31,763 nucleotides of DNA from an uncultured Lachnospiraceae bacterium. Lineage in GTDB: Bacteria; Bacillota_A; Clostridia; Lachnospirales; Lachnospiraceae. Each line of letters begins with the position of its first letter. The first letter of the stretch is position 1. Shown here one piece after another: positions 8,434 to 17,373 of the stretch. Made by a program: the position numbers and the translations under genes. The stretch spans positions 1 to 31,763 of the forward strand of contig CAMWMM010000007.1 in assembly GCA_947175285.1 (NCBI GenBank), given 5' to 3'. The notes under the pieces were generated by a model that saw nothing but the letters and a program-made list of their open reading frames with translations, was not told the DNA's origin and ran no database searches.

Positions 8434-11400
8434 ATGTTAAATCAACAGATTATTAATGAAATCACCGGTCCCGTCATTTATAGCAGAGGCTATGAATTAT
8501 TCTGCCAAAATAAAGTGCTGTCTTTTAAGTCAAAAGAACAGAACGGAGAAATTTTTATGAAAGCCGTTGTACAAGGCAGCGGAAAGAAAAAATACACGGT
8601 AGAACTTGTCTACAATACATTTTATGAAAATTTGTCCGAATGCTTCTGCGACTGTCCGGCTTTCTATAACTACGATGGTCTCTGCAAACATTGTGCCGCC
8701 GTACTGATAGAGTGCGAAAACCGACTCGACATACAGTCAACCATTTTTGACTACATAGAAAAACCGGGAAACGATGGTAAAAAACGCAGACTCTCCGACT
8801 ATATTAGTCCTGAAAGCAGTCATTTTCTTCCAAAATCCCGCGCTAAAGAAACGACTCCAGCCATTAAAAATTTGCTCAGGCGCCAGAGAATAAAATCCAC
8901 GCTCCCTTTCATGCAGGACACACCTTATGAAAAGGTATGTCTGGAGCCTCATTTTAAATTCAGCGATAATAATGCTGCAGTAGAATTTAAAATCGGAACA
9001 GACACCAAATATGTCCTCAAGAATGTGTTCGAGTTTGCCCAAAATTTAAAGTCCTGTACAGAATATTCCTATGGCAAAAAACTAAATTTTTTTCATACTT
9101 TGAACGCTTTCGAACCGCTGTCGCAAAAAATCGTAAAATTTATTCTTGACTGGGCAGCAGAAAACAGCAGTTATTATATAGAGTATGATTATTACTCTTT
9201 CACACCGACATTTTCAAAACTGCGTCAAATTCCCCTTAACGGAACAGATATAGAGCTGCTTTTTTCTATTTTAAAAGACAGCCCTCTCCTGATAGATTTA
9301 AACTCCTCCGGTGAAAAAATCTGGCGTCAGACAGACAACAAATTAATCCGCCGAATGCAGATTACTGGAAAACAGGACGGTATTGAAGTAAAATCTGAGC
9401 CTTTAACGGTCTTTTATTCCCCCCATACCGTTTTTACTTTTAGGGAAGGACTCATCTATCACGAAAACAGAGAAGCGCTTTCGGCGATTCAGGACTTTTT
9501 ATCCTGCCTGCCCGAACTGCCGGGAACGTCGTTCTATGTTGATAATAATGATATTCCCATGTTCTGCCGGGAACTGCTTCCTCTGTTAGAAAAGCATTAT
9601 GAATGTGAACGTATAAATTTCAGCGAAGCAGAATATGGCGTAGAACCGGTCTCCTTTGAAATATATCTGGACGCGCCGCAAAAAGATTTTATCACCTGCA
9701 AGGTCTATGCTGTTTATGGAGAAAGAAAATTTGAGGTATATAAAAAGGACGAAGAGCGTTCAGGACGTGACGCCGTCAAGGAAATACAAGTCGGAAATAC
9801 GGTCGCTTCTTATTGTAACGCCTATGACGAAAAAGAACATGCAATGGTCATTGCCGGAGATGAAGATAAAATCTATGAACTGCTCACGGCAGGGATTCCG
9901 CGTTTACAGACTTTAGGCGATGTATTCGTCTCCGATGCCTTAAAGAAAATTCGTGTGCTGCATAGCGGCAAAATGGAAATGGGCATATCTTTATCGGAAA
10001 ATTTGCTGGAACTAACCATGCATACCGACAAACTGTCCAAAGAAGAATTAATCGAAATACTGTCAAGATATGACAGAAAGAAAAAATATTTCCGTTTGAA
10101 AAACGGCAGCTTTATCCAAACAGAGGACGAAGGACTCCAAACACTTCTGAGTCTCAGACATGACCTGAACCTGACAGACGCCCAACTGCGTCAGGAAACC
10201 GTCACGCTGCCCGGATACAGAGCGCTCTATCTGGAGCATGAACTTCAGGAATTGCAAGACATATCGGTCGTCCGAAATAAGGCCTTTCAGAAACTGATTC
10301 AGAATATGAAGCTCGTTTCCGAGAATAATTTTGAAGTGCCGGCAAGTCTGGAATCCACCTTACGTTCCTATCAAGTCACCGGATTTACATGGCTCAAGAC
10401 ATTATATCATAACGGTTTCGGCGGCATACTGGCTGACGATATGGGACTGGGCAAGACACTGCAGACCATTGCTTTTCTTCTCTCGGAATATCTGGAAGCA
10501 AAGTACTCAGATAACCGCCGTGCTCTAATCGTCACACCAGCGTCTCTGGTTTTTAACTGGAGAAACGAATTCTCCCTCTTTGCCCCCAACCTTCCTGTCA
10601 AGATGGTGACAGGCAGCGCCGATGACCGTCAGGAGATTATACGCAGTGCACAGAGCCGGGATATTTTAATTACTTCCTACGAATTACTGAAAAGAGATTT
10701 GGAGGCCTATGAGGATATTTCCTTTTTCTGCCAAATCATAGACGAGGCACAATATATCAAAAATCATAATACACAAGCGGCAAGGGCAGTCAAAATGATA
10801 AAGTCGGAATGCCGCTTTGCCCTCACCGGAACGCCGATTGAAAACAGACTGAGCGAACTCTGGAGTATTTTCGACTACCTCATGCCGGGAATTCTGTACG
10901 GCTATCAGCGTTTCCGCACGGAAATAGAAATACCGGTGGTACAGAATCAGGATGAATCCGCCATGAACAGACTCCGAAAAATGGTCAGACCGTTCATCCT
11001 CCGGAGACTGAAAAAAGATGTTCTTACCGACCTGCCGGATAAACTGGAAAAAAATATGTACGCCACTATGGAGGGGGAACAGCAAAAACTCTACTATGCG
11101 CATGTCCAAAGACTCCGCATGATGATAGACAAGCAGTCGGATGAGGAATTTAAGACAGCCAAGATACAAATTCTTTCCGAACTTACTAAATTAAGGCAAT
11201 TATGCTGCGACCCTGCTCTTATTTATGAAAAATATGAGAGTCCGTCCGCCAAATCCGCCATGTGCATAGACCTGATTCAAAACGCAGTGGCAGGCGGCCA
11301 CAAGGTTCTTCTATTCTCACAGTTTACCTCCATGTTGGAAAATCTACAGGTAAAACTGAAAGAGGCGGGAATTTCCTATTATGTACTCACCGGCGCTACC

Positions 11401-11754
11401 TCCAAAGAGCAGCGTCTGAAGCTGGTCGATGACTTTAACCGGGATGAAACCAATGTGTTCTGCATCTCTCTGAAGGCAGGCGGAACCGGACTGAATCTGA
11501 CTGCTGCGGATATCGTCATTCATTATGACCCATGGTGGAATCTGGCGGTACAGAATCAGGCTACCGACAGGGCGCACCGAATCGGTCAGACAAATATAGT
11601 GAATGTCTATAAGCTGATTATGAAAGATACAATAGAAGAAAATATCCTAAAGCTGCAGGAGCGAAAGAAAGAATTGGCGGAGCAGGTGCTTTCCGGTGAA
11701 GAATTGGGAAGCGGAAGTTTTACAAAAGAGGAATTATTAGAATTATTAGCATAA
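8434..11754 (+). CDS. SNF2/RapA-type helicase with N-terminal SWIM zinc finger
   Basis: A 1,106-residue SF2 ATPase. A SWIM zinc finger lies at 72-86 (C72-D-C74, then C84-K-H86), followed by a SNF2-associated region of several hundred residues. The SNF2 ATPase core begins with a Q-motif-like SYQVTGFTWL, then Walker A DDMGLGKT near 665-673, Walker B DEAQ at 770-773 and LTGTPIENRLSELWS. The C-terminal helicase lobe has LLFSQFTSML, SLKAGGTGLNLT and the arginine-finger motif DRAHRIGQ at 1045-1052. Such proteins translocate on duplex DNA and remodel DNA-protein complexes; the cellular role in Firmicutes is poorly defined. The gene stands alone on the + strand, diverges from lhr and ends at a strong terminator. 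Confidence 0.93.
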   Translation: MLNQQIINEITGPVIYSRGYELFCQNKVLSFKSKEQNGEIFMKAVVQGSGKKKYTVELVYNTFYENLSECFCDCPAFYNYDGLCKHCAAVLIECENRLDIQSTIFDYIEKPGNDGKKRRLSDYISPESSHFLPKSRAKETTPAIKNLLRRQRIKSTLPFMQDTPYEKVCLEPHFKFSDNNAAVEFKIGTDTKYVLKNVFEFAQNLKSCTEYSYGKKLNFFHTLNAFEPLSQKIVKFILDWAAENSSYYIEYDYYSFTPTFSKLRQIPLNGTDIELLFSILKDSPLLIDLNSSGEKIWRQTDNKLIRRMQITGKQDGIEVKSEPLTVFYSPHTVFTFREGLIYHENREALSAIQDFLSCLPELPGTSFYVDNNDIPMFCRELLPLLEKHYECERINFSEAEYGVEPVSFEIYLDAPQKDFITCKVYAVYGERKFEVYKKDEERSGRDAVKEIQVGNTVASYCNAYDEKEHAMVIAGDEDKIYELLTAGIPRLQTLGDVFVSDALKKIRVLHSGKMEMGISLSENLLELTMHTDKLSKEELIEILSRYDRKKKYFRLKNGSFIQTEDEGLQTLLSLRHDLNLTDAQLRQETVTLPGYRALYLEHELQELQDISVVRNKAFQKLIQNMKLVSENNFEVPASLESTLRSYQVTGFTWLKTLYHNGFGGILADDMGLGKTLQTIAFLLSEYLEAKYSDNRRALIVTPASLVFNWRNEFSLFAPNLPVKMVTGSADDRQEIIRSAQSRDILITSYELLKRDLEAYEDISFFCQIIDEAQYIKNHNTQAARAVKMIKSECRFALTGTPIENRLSELWSIFDYLMPGILYGYQRFRTEIEIPVVQNQDESAMNRLRKMVRPFILRRLKKDVLTDLPDKLEKNMYATMEGEQQKLYYAHVQRLRMMIDKQSDEEFKTAKIQILSELTKLRQLCCDPALIYEKYESPSAKSAMCIDLIQNAVAGGHKVLLFSQFTSMLENLQVKLKEAGISYYVLTGATSKEQRLKLVDDFNRDETNVFCISLKAGGTGLNLTAADIVIHYDPWWNLAVQNQATDRAHRIGQTNIVNVYKLIMKDTIEENILKLQERKKELAEQVLSGEELGSGSFTKEELLELLA

Positions 11755-11761
11755 TAAATAA

Positions 11762-11792
11762 AAAAGCGCAGGCTGTTTTTACCTGCGCTTTT
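11762..11792. terminator. Bidirectional intrinsic terminator between SNF2 helicase and eda
   Basis: A perfect 11-base stem AAAAGCGCAGG (11762-11772) pairs with CCTGCGCTTTT (11782-11792) around a 9-base loop. The flanking AATAAATAA and TTATTTATT extend the complementarity with one bulge. It serves the SNF2 gene on + and the tct-eda operon on -. Confidence 0.92.
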
Positions 11793-11800
11793 GTTATTTA

Positions 11801-12430
11801 TTATGCTCCTGCATTCTTACGCGCTTCTTTACAAAGCTCCGTAATCTTGTCAAAGTTACCCTCTGAAATATCGGCTTTCTTACATACCCAGCTTCCGCCT
11901 ACTGCAAAAATTGCCTTATTTGCGACAAATTCTGCAATATTCTCTGTATTTACGCCGCCGGTAGGGATGAACTGCATATCCGTAAACGGAGCGGCAAGAT
12001 TAGTAATTGCTTTTAATCCGCCATATACATTTGCCGGGAAGAATTTTACAACCCGCAGTCCCAATTTACGTGCTGCCATAATTTCCGTCGGAGTAACGCA
12101 GCCCGGTGCAACGTCGATTTTCTGCTCGATACACCATTTCACTGTCTCTTCATCAAATCCCGGGGATACGATAAATTTTGCGCCAGCTTCTACTGCCTGC
12201 TTTGCCTGATCAAGATTTAATACCGTACCAACGCCGACTATCATATCCGGACACTCTGCTGCAACGTTGCGGATACTGTCAAGCGCTGCTGCCGTACGAA
12301 GTGTAATCTCCATAACATTAATACCGCCGGCCAGTAATGCTTTCGCTGTAGGAACCGCATCTTTTGCGTCCTCGATAACCACTACCGGAACGATAATAGA
12401 ACTTTTCATACTATCTGTTATACTGCTCAT
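11801..12430 (-). CDS. eda: KDPG/KHG aldolase (E. coli Eda type)
   Basis: A 209-residue class I aldolase that cleaves 2-keto-3-deoxy-6-phosphogluconate to pyruvate and glyceraldehyde-3-phosphate. Key residues are the Schiff-base lysine K129 in VVKFFPA, the catalytic glutamate E41 and R45 in MEITLRT, and the GVGTV strand at 66-70. The IPTGGVNTENI and VGGSWVC segments near the C-terminus form the phosphate-binding end. It closely follows the E. coli Eda pattern and differs from the other aldolase of the same operon at 13622-14272. It is the last gene of the tctCBA operon, 28 bases after the kinase, and ends directly at the shared terminator. The kinase next to it probably supplies its substrate. 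Confidence 0.94.
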   Translation of the reverse strand: MSSITDSMKSSIIVPVVVIEDAKDAVPTAKALLAGGINVMEITLRTAAALDSIRNVAAECPDMIVGVGTVLNLDQAKQAVEAGAKFIVSPGFDEETVKWCIEQKIDVAPGCVTPTEIMAARKLGLRVVKFFPANVYGGLKAITNLAAPFTDMQFIPTGGVNTENIAEFVANKAIFAVGGSWVCKKADISEGNFDKITELCKEARKNAGA

Positions 12431-12458
12431 TTTTATATTCCTATTCCTTTCTGAATGA

Positions 12459-13556
12459 CTATCTTTGAACTCTTGCGCCTGCGCCGCCCATGATAGCTTC
12501 TACTTCTTTTCTGCTTGCCATTGTTGTATCGCCGGGTGTTGTCATAGCAAGTGCACCGTGTGCCGCACCATAGTTAACAGCCTGCTCTGCATCTTCCGTT
12601 GTCATCAGACCGAAGATAAGTCCGGATGCAAAGGAATCGCCGCCGCCGACACGATCCAGGATTTCCAATCCGTTATAATCTTTTGCTTTATAAATCTCAC
12701 CATCTGCCCAGCAGATTGCGCTCCAGTCGTTAACAGTAGCTGTCTTAACCTGACGAAGTGTTGTAGCAACCGCCTTGAAGTTCGGATATGTCTTCGCAGC
12801 TTCGTTAATCATCTTCTTGTAACCGTCCAGATTCAGAGTCTTTAAGTTCTCGTCATTTCCTTCGATTTCAAATCCGAGACATGCTGTGAAGTCTTCTTCG
12901 TTACCAATCATAACGTCTACGTATTTTGCGATTTCTTTATTTACTTCCTGCGCCTTTGCCTGTCCGCCGATTGCGCTCCACATGGACGGACGATAGTTCA
13001 GGTCGTAAGATACAACCGTGCCGTATTTCTTCGCTGTTTTAATTGCTGCTAAAACCGTCTCACAGGACTGCTCGGATAAAGCTGCATAAATACCGCCGGT
13101 ATGTAACCAACGAACGCCCAGTTCGCCAAAAATATAATCAAAATTAAAATCTTCCGGAGTTGCTTTGGAAATAGCCGTATTTGCACGGTCAGAGCATCCT
13201 ACCGCGCCACGGATACCAAATCCGCGCTCCGTAAAGTTAATACCGTTACGGCAGACACGTCCGATACCGTCTGTCTTCATCCATTTAATCAAAGAAGTAT
13301 CAACACCACCCTGGTTGATAAAATCTTCCATCAGCATACCCACTTCATTGTCAGCAAACGCCGTAATGACTGCCGTATTCATTTTGAAACATTTACGTAA
13401 GCCACGGATAACATTATATTCTCCGCCGCCTTCCCATGCCGTAAAAGATCTTGCCGTGCGGATTCTTCCCTCGCCCGGATCCAGTCTCAGCATAACCTCG
13501 CCCAAAGATACCGCATCAAATTTGCATTCGCTCTCTTTCTTTAAGTTTAAATTCAT
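12459..13556 (-). CDS. PfkB-family 2-keto-3-deoxy sugar acid kinase (long form)
   Basis: A 365-residue ribokinase/PfkB-family kinase. The second PfkB signature is ILDRVGGGDSFASGLI, with catalytic base D307 and the GGGD anion hole. The substrate lid starts near WEGGGEYNVI (41-50). It is longer than classical KdgK (about 310-340) and shares the LDRVGGGD signature with the separate kinase at 24833-25921, so these two form one subfamily. The start has AGGAGGG upstream. It sits directly before an Eda-type aldolase (28-base gap), so the predicted reaction is ATP-dependent phosphorylation of 2-dehydro-3-deoxygluconate or its galactonate epimer. The exact sugar acid cannot be told from sequence. Confidence 0.88.
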   Translation of the reverse strand: MNLNLKKESECKFDAVSLGEVMLRLDPGEGRIRTARSFTAWEGGGEYNVIRGLRKCFKMNTAVITAFADNEVGMLMEDFINQGGVDTSLIKWMKTDGIGRVCRNGINFTERGFGIRGAVGCSDRANTAISKATPEDFNFDYIFGELGVRWLHTGGIYAALSEQSCETVLAAIKTAKKYGTVVSYDLNYRPSMWSAIGGQAKAQEVNKEIAKYVDVMIGNEEDFTACLGFEIEGNDENLKTLNLDGYKKMINEAAKTYPNFKAVATTLRQVKTATVNDWSAICWADGEIYKAKDYNGLEILDRVGGGDSFASGLIFGLMTTEDAEQAVNYGAAHGALAMTTPGDTTMASRKEVEAIMGGAGARVQR

Positions 13557-13621
13557 GAAAAATACCCTCCTGTTCTTCGTGTCTGCCTATGCTATTTTGT
13601 TATAAACGCAAATTTTTCAGA

Positions 13622-14272
13622 CTACTTACTTTTATTATAGTTTGAATTGCCAACATTTGCAATCTGTTCATAAAACTTTTTCACATATGAAGCCGCCGCA
13701 TCCCAATCATCTGCTTTTACCATATCTTTCGGAATCAGATTACTGCCGATTCCTACCCCAATATATCCGGCTTTTATAAAATCTGCAATATTCTCCAGTT
13801 TTACACCGCCCACCGCAACATATTCCGTTTCGTCAAAAGGCCCCTGCAGACTCTTAATATAAGACATCGGCATGTCTCCGGCAGGAAAAAGTTTCATAAC
13901 GGAATAACCGTAATCCAAACAAATTCCTACATCCGTCGGCGTAAACACACCTGGGAGAAGCGGGATATTGCGCTCTTTACAATATTTCAGTGTCACCTCG
14001 GCAACATTGGGCGTCAGGAAAAACTGTGCTCCGGCTTCCTCTGCCATTTTGCACCGCTCCTCATTAATGACCGTACCGGCTCCCACGTATGCGTCGTCAC
14101 CAAATTCTTTCCGGAGCATTGCAATTTGCTTTGCCCCTTCCTCAGTATTCATCGCCACCTCAAACATCTTTACACCGCCCCGATAAGCCGCCGTCGCATA
14201 GGAAAGCGCTTTTTGCGTCGGTACGTTGCGCATAATGGCACAAATCTGATTATTTCGCAGGATTTCTCTCAT
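13622..14272 (-). CDS. eda: KDPG aldolase, Thermotoga-type subfamily
   Basis: A 216-residue class I aldolase. Schiff-base K127 lies in VMKLFPAG, glutamate E38 in MFEVAMNT, and R15 in CAIMRN corresponds to the N-terminal arginine of the subfamily represented by Thermotoga maritima. PGVFTPTDV, VAVGGVKLENI and GVGIGSNLI complete the pattern. Compared with the Eda encoded 1.2 kb downstream, it lacks the TLRT motif and has a different phosphate end, so it is not a recent duplicate. ATG 14272 is chosen over TTG 14281 because GGAG lies at 14283-14286, properly spaced only for the ATG. It is paired with the kinase encoded 21 bases upstream. Substrate may be KDPG or 2-keto-3-deoxy-6-phosphogalactonate. 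Confidence 0.9.
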   Translation of the reverse strand: MREILRNNQICAIMRNVPTQKALSYATAAYRGGVKMFEVAMNTEEGAKQIAMLRKEFGDDAYVGAGTVINEERCKMAEEAGAQFFLTPNVAEVTLKYCKERNIPLLPGVFTPTDVGICLDYGYSVMKLFPAGDMPMSYIKSLQGPFDETEYVAVGGVKLENIADFIKAGYIGVGIGSNLIPKDMVKADDWDAAASYVKKFYEQIANVGNSNYNKSK

Positions 14273-14293
14273 TCCTATCAATCTCCTCTTTCT

Positions 14294-15265
14294 TTAACGG
14301 TATACCTGCGTATCCTTTGTTTGATTTCCGTCCATACTGTCCAGAATATTTCTCATACTGTCATAAGTCGGATAACCCTCAATATCTCCGTAACTTTCCG
14401 TAGCCAAAGCGCCTGCAACAGCAGCCATCCTGCCGGCTTCCTGTACGGAGCGTTCTTCTAGCAGCGCGCATAGAAATCCCGCATTAAAAGCATCGCCCGC
14501 GCCAATCGGGTCTATCGGTTTACAAGGATAGGGCGGGATGGCAAAACCATGTTCCCTGTCCGCCACATAGGCGCCGTTCCCGCCGTCTTTTATCGCAAGA
14601 TACTCCGCATGCTCCTGTTTGAAAAAAGCATCCGCGATACGTTCTTTATCTGTTGTATGATAAAGCGCTTCCGCTTCCTCAAGACCAAGCATCAAAATCG
14701 CAGTCTTATCAATAATCCCACGCAATACATCCGTATAATCTTTATCTTTCCACAGCTTACGCCGGATATTAGGGTCGAAGCTGATTTTCAAACCGGCTTC
14801 GCTCCCCATACGGACTGCTTTTGTTATTAATTTTTCGCAGGAATCTGACAGTACCGGCGTAATACCTGTCAAATGCAATATCTTTCCGCCTGTAAACATC
14901 TCAGGCTGCAAATCGTCCGGCTGCATAAAACTTGCCGCAGAATTTTCCCTATAATAAAATACGCTCGTTTCTTTTCCCTGCAGAACCTGTTTAAACATCA
15001 CTCCGGTACGGTGTTCCTTATCAAACCTTACATACCGGGTATCCACACCTTCCGCACGGATACTGTTATTTACAAAATATCCAAACTCATCTTTTCCGAG
15101 ACTGCTGATCCATGATGCACTATGTCCCAACTTGCAGACGCCAATCGCAAGATTGCTCTCCGCGCCTGCAATACGCAGCTCATAATCTTTGATATAATGC
15201 AGATATCCTGTGCTTTTGGGCGTAAACGCCGCCATCGTTTCCCCAATGGTAATAATCTCCGACAT
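14294..15265 (-). CDS. kdgK: 2-dehydro-3-deoxygluconate kinase (PfkB family, classical length)
   Basis: A 323-residue ribokinase-family kinase matching classical KdgK. IGETMAAFTP at the N-terminus and GAESNLAIGVCKLG (34-47) form the substrate side, DPNIRRKLW (164-172) is a family hallmark, and DPIGAGDAFNAGFL carries catalytic D258. It phosphorylates KDG to KDPG. The start follows the tctA stop closely, and the aldolase gene starts 21 bases after its stop, making a tight transporter-kinase-aldolase arrangement. Its GAGD signature and length differ from the second kinase in the operon, which has GGGD, so the two kinase-aldolase pairs are of different ancestry. Confidence 0.92.
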   Translation of the reverse strand: MSEIITIGETMAAFTPKSTGYLHYIKDYELRIAGAESNLAIGVCKLGHSASWISSLGKDEFGYFVNNSIRAEGVDTRYVRFDKEHRTGVMFKQVLQGKETSVFYYRENSAASFMQPDDLQPEMFTGGKILHLTGITPVLSDSCEKLITKAVRMGSEAGLKISFDPNIRRKLWKDKDYTDVLRGIIDKTAILMLGLEEAEALYHTTDKERIADAFFKQEHAEYLAIKDGGNGAYVADREHGFAIPPYPCKPIDPIGAGDAFNAGFLCALLEERSVQEAGRMAAVAGALATESYGDIEGYPTYDSMRNILDSMDGNQTKDTQVYR

Positions 15266-15290
15266 ATTTATGCCTTTCTGTCAAACAATT

Positions 15291-16769
15291 TTACTTACCT
15301 TTTTTCAAAATCTTCGTCCCTGCCTGTTTAATCTGACCGCCAAACAAGGAAACGACAATCAAAACAATAAAGAACCAGCAGATTACGGTATTGAAAAATA
15401 CATTCGGGCTGCCGCCTGATTTTAAAAGTGCGGTACGGAAATTCTTCTCAGCCATCGGTCCAAGAATAATGCCGAGGATTGCCGGAGAAGTAGGAATTTT
15501 AACTTTTCCAAGGAAGTAGCCGACAATACCTGCAAATAACATAATTCCTACGTCAAAAAGGTTGTTGCGCATCGCATAACTTCCGATAACGCACAGCGCA
15601 AAGATAATCGGTACCAAAATAGTCTTAGGCACACTAAGTACTTTTGTAAACAATCTGATACAGCTGAATCCAAGCAGAACCATAATTGTATTAGCTACGA
15701 ACATTCCTAAGAAAATCGTATAAACAAGCACTTTATTGTTCTCAAAAAGCATCGGTCCGGGAGTAAGTCCCTGAATCGTCAGCGCACCAATCATAATCGC
15801 CGCAACCGCATCACCGGGAACGCCCAGTGTCAGCATCGGAATCAATGCACCGCCGGTTACACCGTTGTTACCGCCCTCGGAAGCAGCTACCGCGTCAGGA
15901 GCGCCCTTTCCGAATTCTTCCGGATGTTTGGAAAATCCTCTTGCCGCGTTGTAACCTACGAAAGAGCCGATATCTGCGCCCGCACCTGGTACAATACCGA
16001 TAAAAGTTCCAATCAGTCCCGTTATCGGGGAAGTTCTTAATATAACTTTCAAATCTTCTTTGGTCGGAAGAAGCCGCGTCACTTTTGTATCTACTTCATC
16101 TTTAGAGAAAATATCTTCTATCGATTCAAACGCCTGACTCATAGCAAACAGACCAATCATAACCGCGATATACTGTACGCCTGATAAAAGATTGATATTG
16201 TCGGAAAAACGGATATAACTGGTAACGCTGTCAATACCAATCGTTGCCGTTAAAATACCGAGAAATCCGCAAATCAAACCTTTTTCCATGTCTTTTCCGG
16301 ATACATTTGAAATGATGCACAGACCGAATAAAGCAAGCAGGAAGAATTCAGCGGAGCTGAATTTCAACGCAAGTTTTGCAAGCTGCGGACTAATCAGCCA
16401 TAAGCACAGACAACTCACAACACCGCCCACATAGCTTCCCAATGTAGCGATACCAAGCGCACGCCCCGCCTCGCCTCTCTTAGAAAACTGATAACCGTCA
16501 ATTGCAGTTGCCGCAGAAGCGGGTGTACCCGGCGTATGCAGCAAAATAGCAGAAATGGAACCACCATAAATAGCTCCGACATAAATACCTAATAACATCA
16601 GAATTCCTGATGTCGCATCCATACCAAAAGTAAGCGGGAGCAAAAGCGCAACACCCATTGTCGCCGTAAGTCCCGGCAAAGCACCAATACAAATACCAGC
16701 AGCAACACCGGCAATCATATATAAAACAACGATTGGGTTAAATGCTGATTGTAATACTTCCATTATCAT
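15291..16769 (-). CDS. tctA: Tripartite tricarboxylate-type transporter, large membrane subunit TctA
   Basis: A 492-residue integral membrane protein of the TctA family, with about 12 hydrophobic segments. The N-terminal GALPGLTATMGVALLLPLTF and YGGSISAILLHTPGTP motifs and the central IVPGAGADIGSFVGYN block are highly typical. It forms the transport channel with TctB and receives substrate from the TctC lipoprotein at the outer membrane face. ATG 16769 is chosen because AGGAGGTGAC lies 9 bases upstream and overlaps the tctB stop codon; an upstream in-frame GTG at 16778 would sit inside that site. It is followed by kdgK, which suggests the cargo is a sugar acid (KDG, uronate or similar) rather than citrate; this is inferred from context. 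Confidence 0.96.
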   Translation of the reverse strand: MIMEVLQSAFNPIVVLYMIAGVAAGICIGALPGLTATMGVALLLPLTFGMDATSGILMLLGIYVGAIYGGSISAILLHTPGTPASAATAIDGYQFSKRGEAGRALGIATLGSYVGGVVSCLCLWLISPQLAKLALKFSSAEFFLLALFGLCIISNVSGKDMEKGLICGFLGILTATIGIDSVTSYIRFSDNINLLSGVQYIAVMIGLFAMSQAFESIEDIFSKDEVDTKVTRLLPTKEDLKVILRTSPITGLIGTFIGIVPGAGADIGSFVGYNAARGFSKHPEEFGKGAPDAVAASEGGNNGVTGGALIPMLTLGVPGDAVAAIMIGALTIQGLTPGPMLFENNKVLVYTIFLGMFVANTIMVLLGFSCIRLFTKVLSVPKTILVPIIFALCVIGSYAMRNNLFDVGIMLFAGIVGYFLGKVKIPTSPAILGIILGPMAEKNFRTALLKSGGSPNVFFNTVICWFFIVLIVVSLFGGQIKQAGTKILKKGK

Positions 16770-16781
16770 AAACGTCACCTC

Positions 16782-17246
16782 CTAGATATAAAACAGTCCA
16801 AAGTTAACAGGAACATTTAACAAGAATCTGAATACCGCATAAATAACTGCCGTACAGACTACTGATATCAACATGCTAATCACCGGGTTTTTCTTTGTAA
16901 ACCACTGTATGAATGCAAAAAGCATGATTGCAGTAGAAATGATAAATCCAAGTACCCCCAGCACTGCCACATATACAATAAGGATACCCATAGAGATGTA
17001 AACTCTTTTCGTTCCATCTGTCCACATTTCAATTTTGGTGTCTTCCTCAGGCTTCATTCTAATCGATTTTATCAAAAGAATAACTGCCACAATCAGCATC
17101 AAAATTGCCACTGCCATAGGCCATAAACCGGGACCCGGCACGCCTGTACCATATGCTTCCGCCGTCGGATAGCCCGCACATACGACGATTACATAAATAC
17201 TCAGTGCAATGACAAGAATGGAAGTAATAATATTTCCTTTTTTCAT
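16782..17246 (-). CDS. tctB: Tripartite tricarboxylate-type transporter, small membrane subunit TctB
   Basis: A 154-residue protein with four hydrophobic segments, the usual TctB layout. The first (SILVIALSIYVIVVCAG) is followed by the conserved loop YGTGVPGPGLWPMAVA, and two closely spaced helices end the protein. A charged cytoplasmic loop (MKPEEDTKIE) separates the halves. It partners TctA in the membrane. The tctA ribosome-binding site overlaps its stop codon, so the two are translationally linked. The gene starts 127 bases after tctC, with a hairpin in between that may lower its expression relative to the binding protein. Confidence 0.93.
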   Translation of the reverse strand: MKKGNIITSILVIALSIYVIVVCAGYPTAEAYGTGVPGPGLWPMAVAILMLIVAVILLIKSIRMKPEEDTKIEMWTDGTKRVYISMGILIVYVAVLGVLGFIISTAIMLFAFIQWFTKKNPVISMLISVVCTAVIYAVFRFLLNVPVNFGLFYI

Positions 17247-17279
17247 TATATTTCCTCCGATTAACTATTCCTTAAAGAA

Positions 17280-17317
17280 AATCAGCGAAGAAGCAAACTG
17301 AAGCTTCCTCGCCGATT
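17280..17317 (-). terminator. Intercistronic hairpin between tctC and tctB (attenuator or RNA-stabilising element)
   Basis: A 15-base stem (17280-17294 with 17303-17317) has an 8-base loop. Read as - strand RNA it is fully paired, including two G-U pairs. On the + strand the same positions are A-C mismatches, which marks the - strand as the one that folds. TTTTCTTT follows on the - strand. It probably ends part of the transcript or protects the tctC message, giving more binding protein than membrane subunits. Confidence 0.7.
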
Positions 17318-17373
17318 CCACAAACCGTTTAGCTCATAACTACCTATAATTTTACCGAACTTATGATTCCTTT

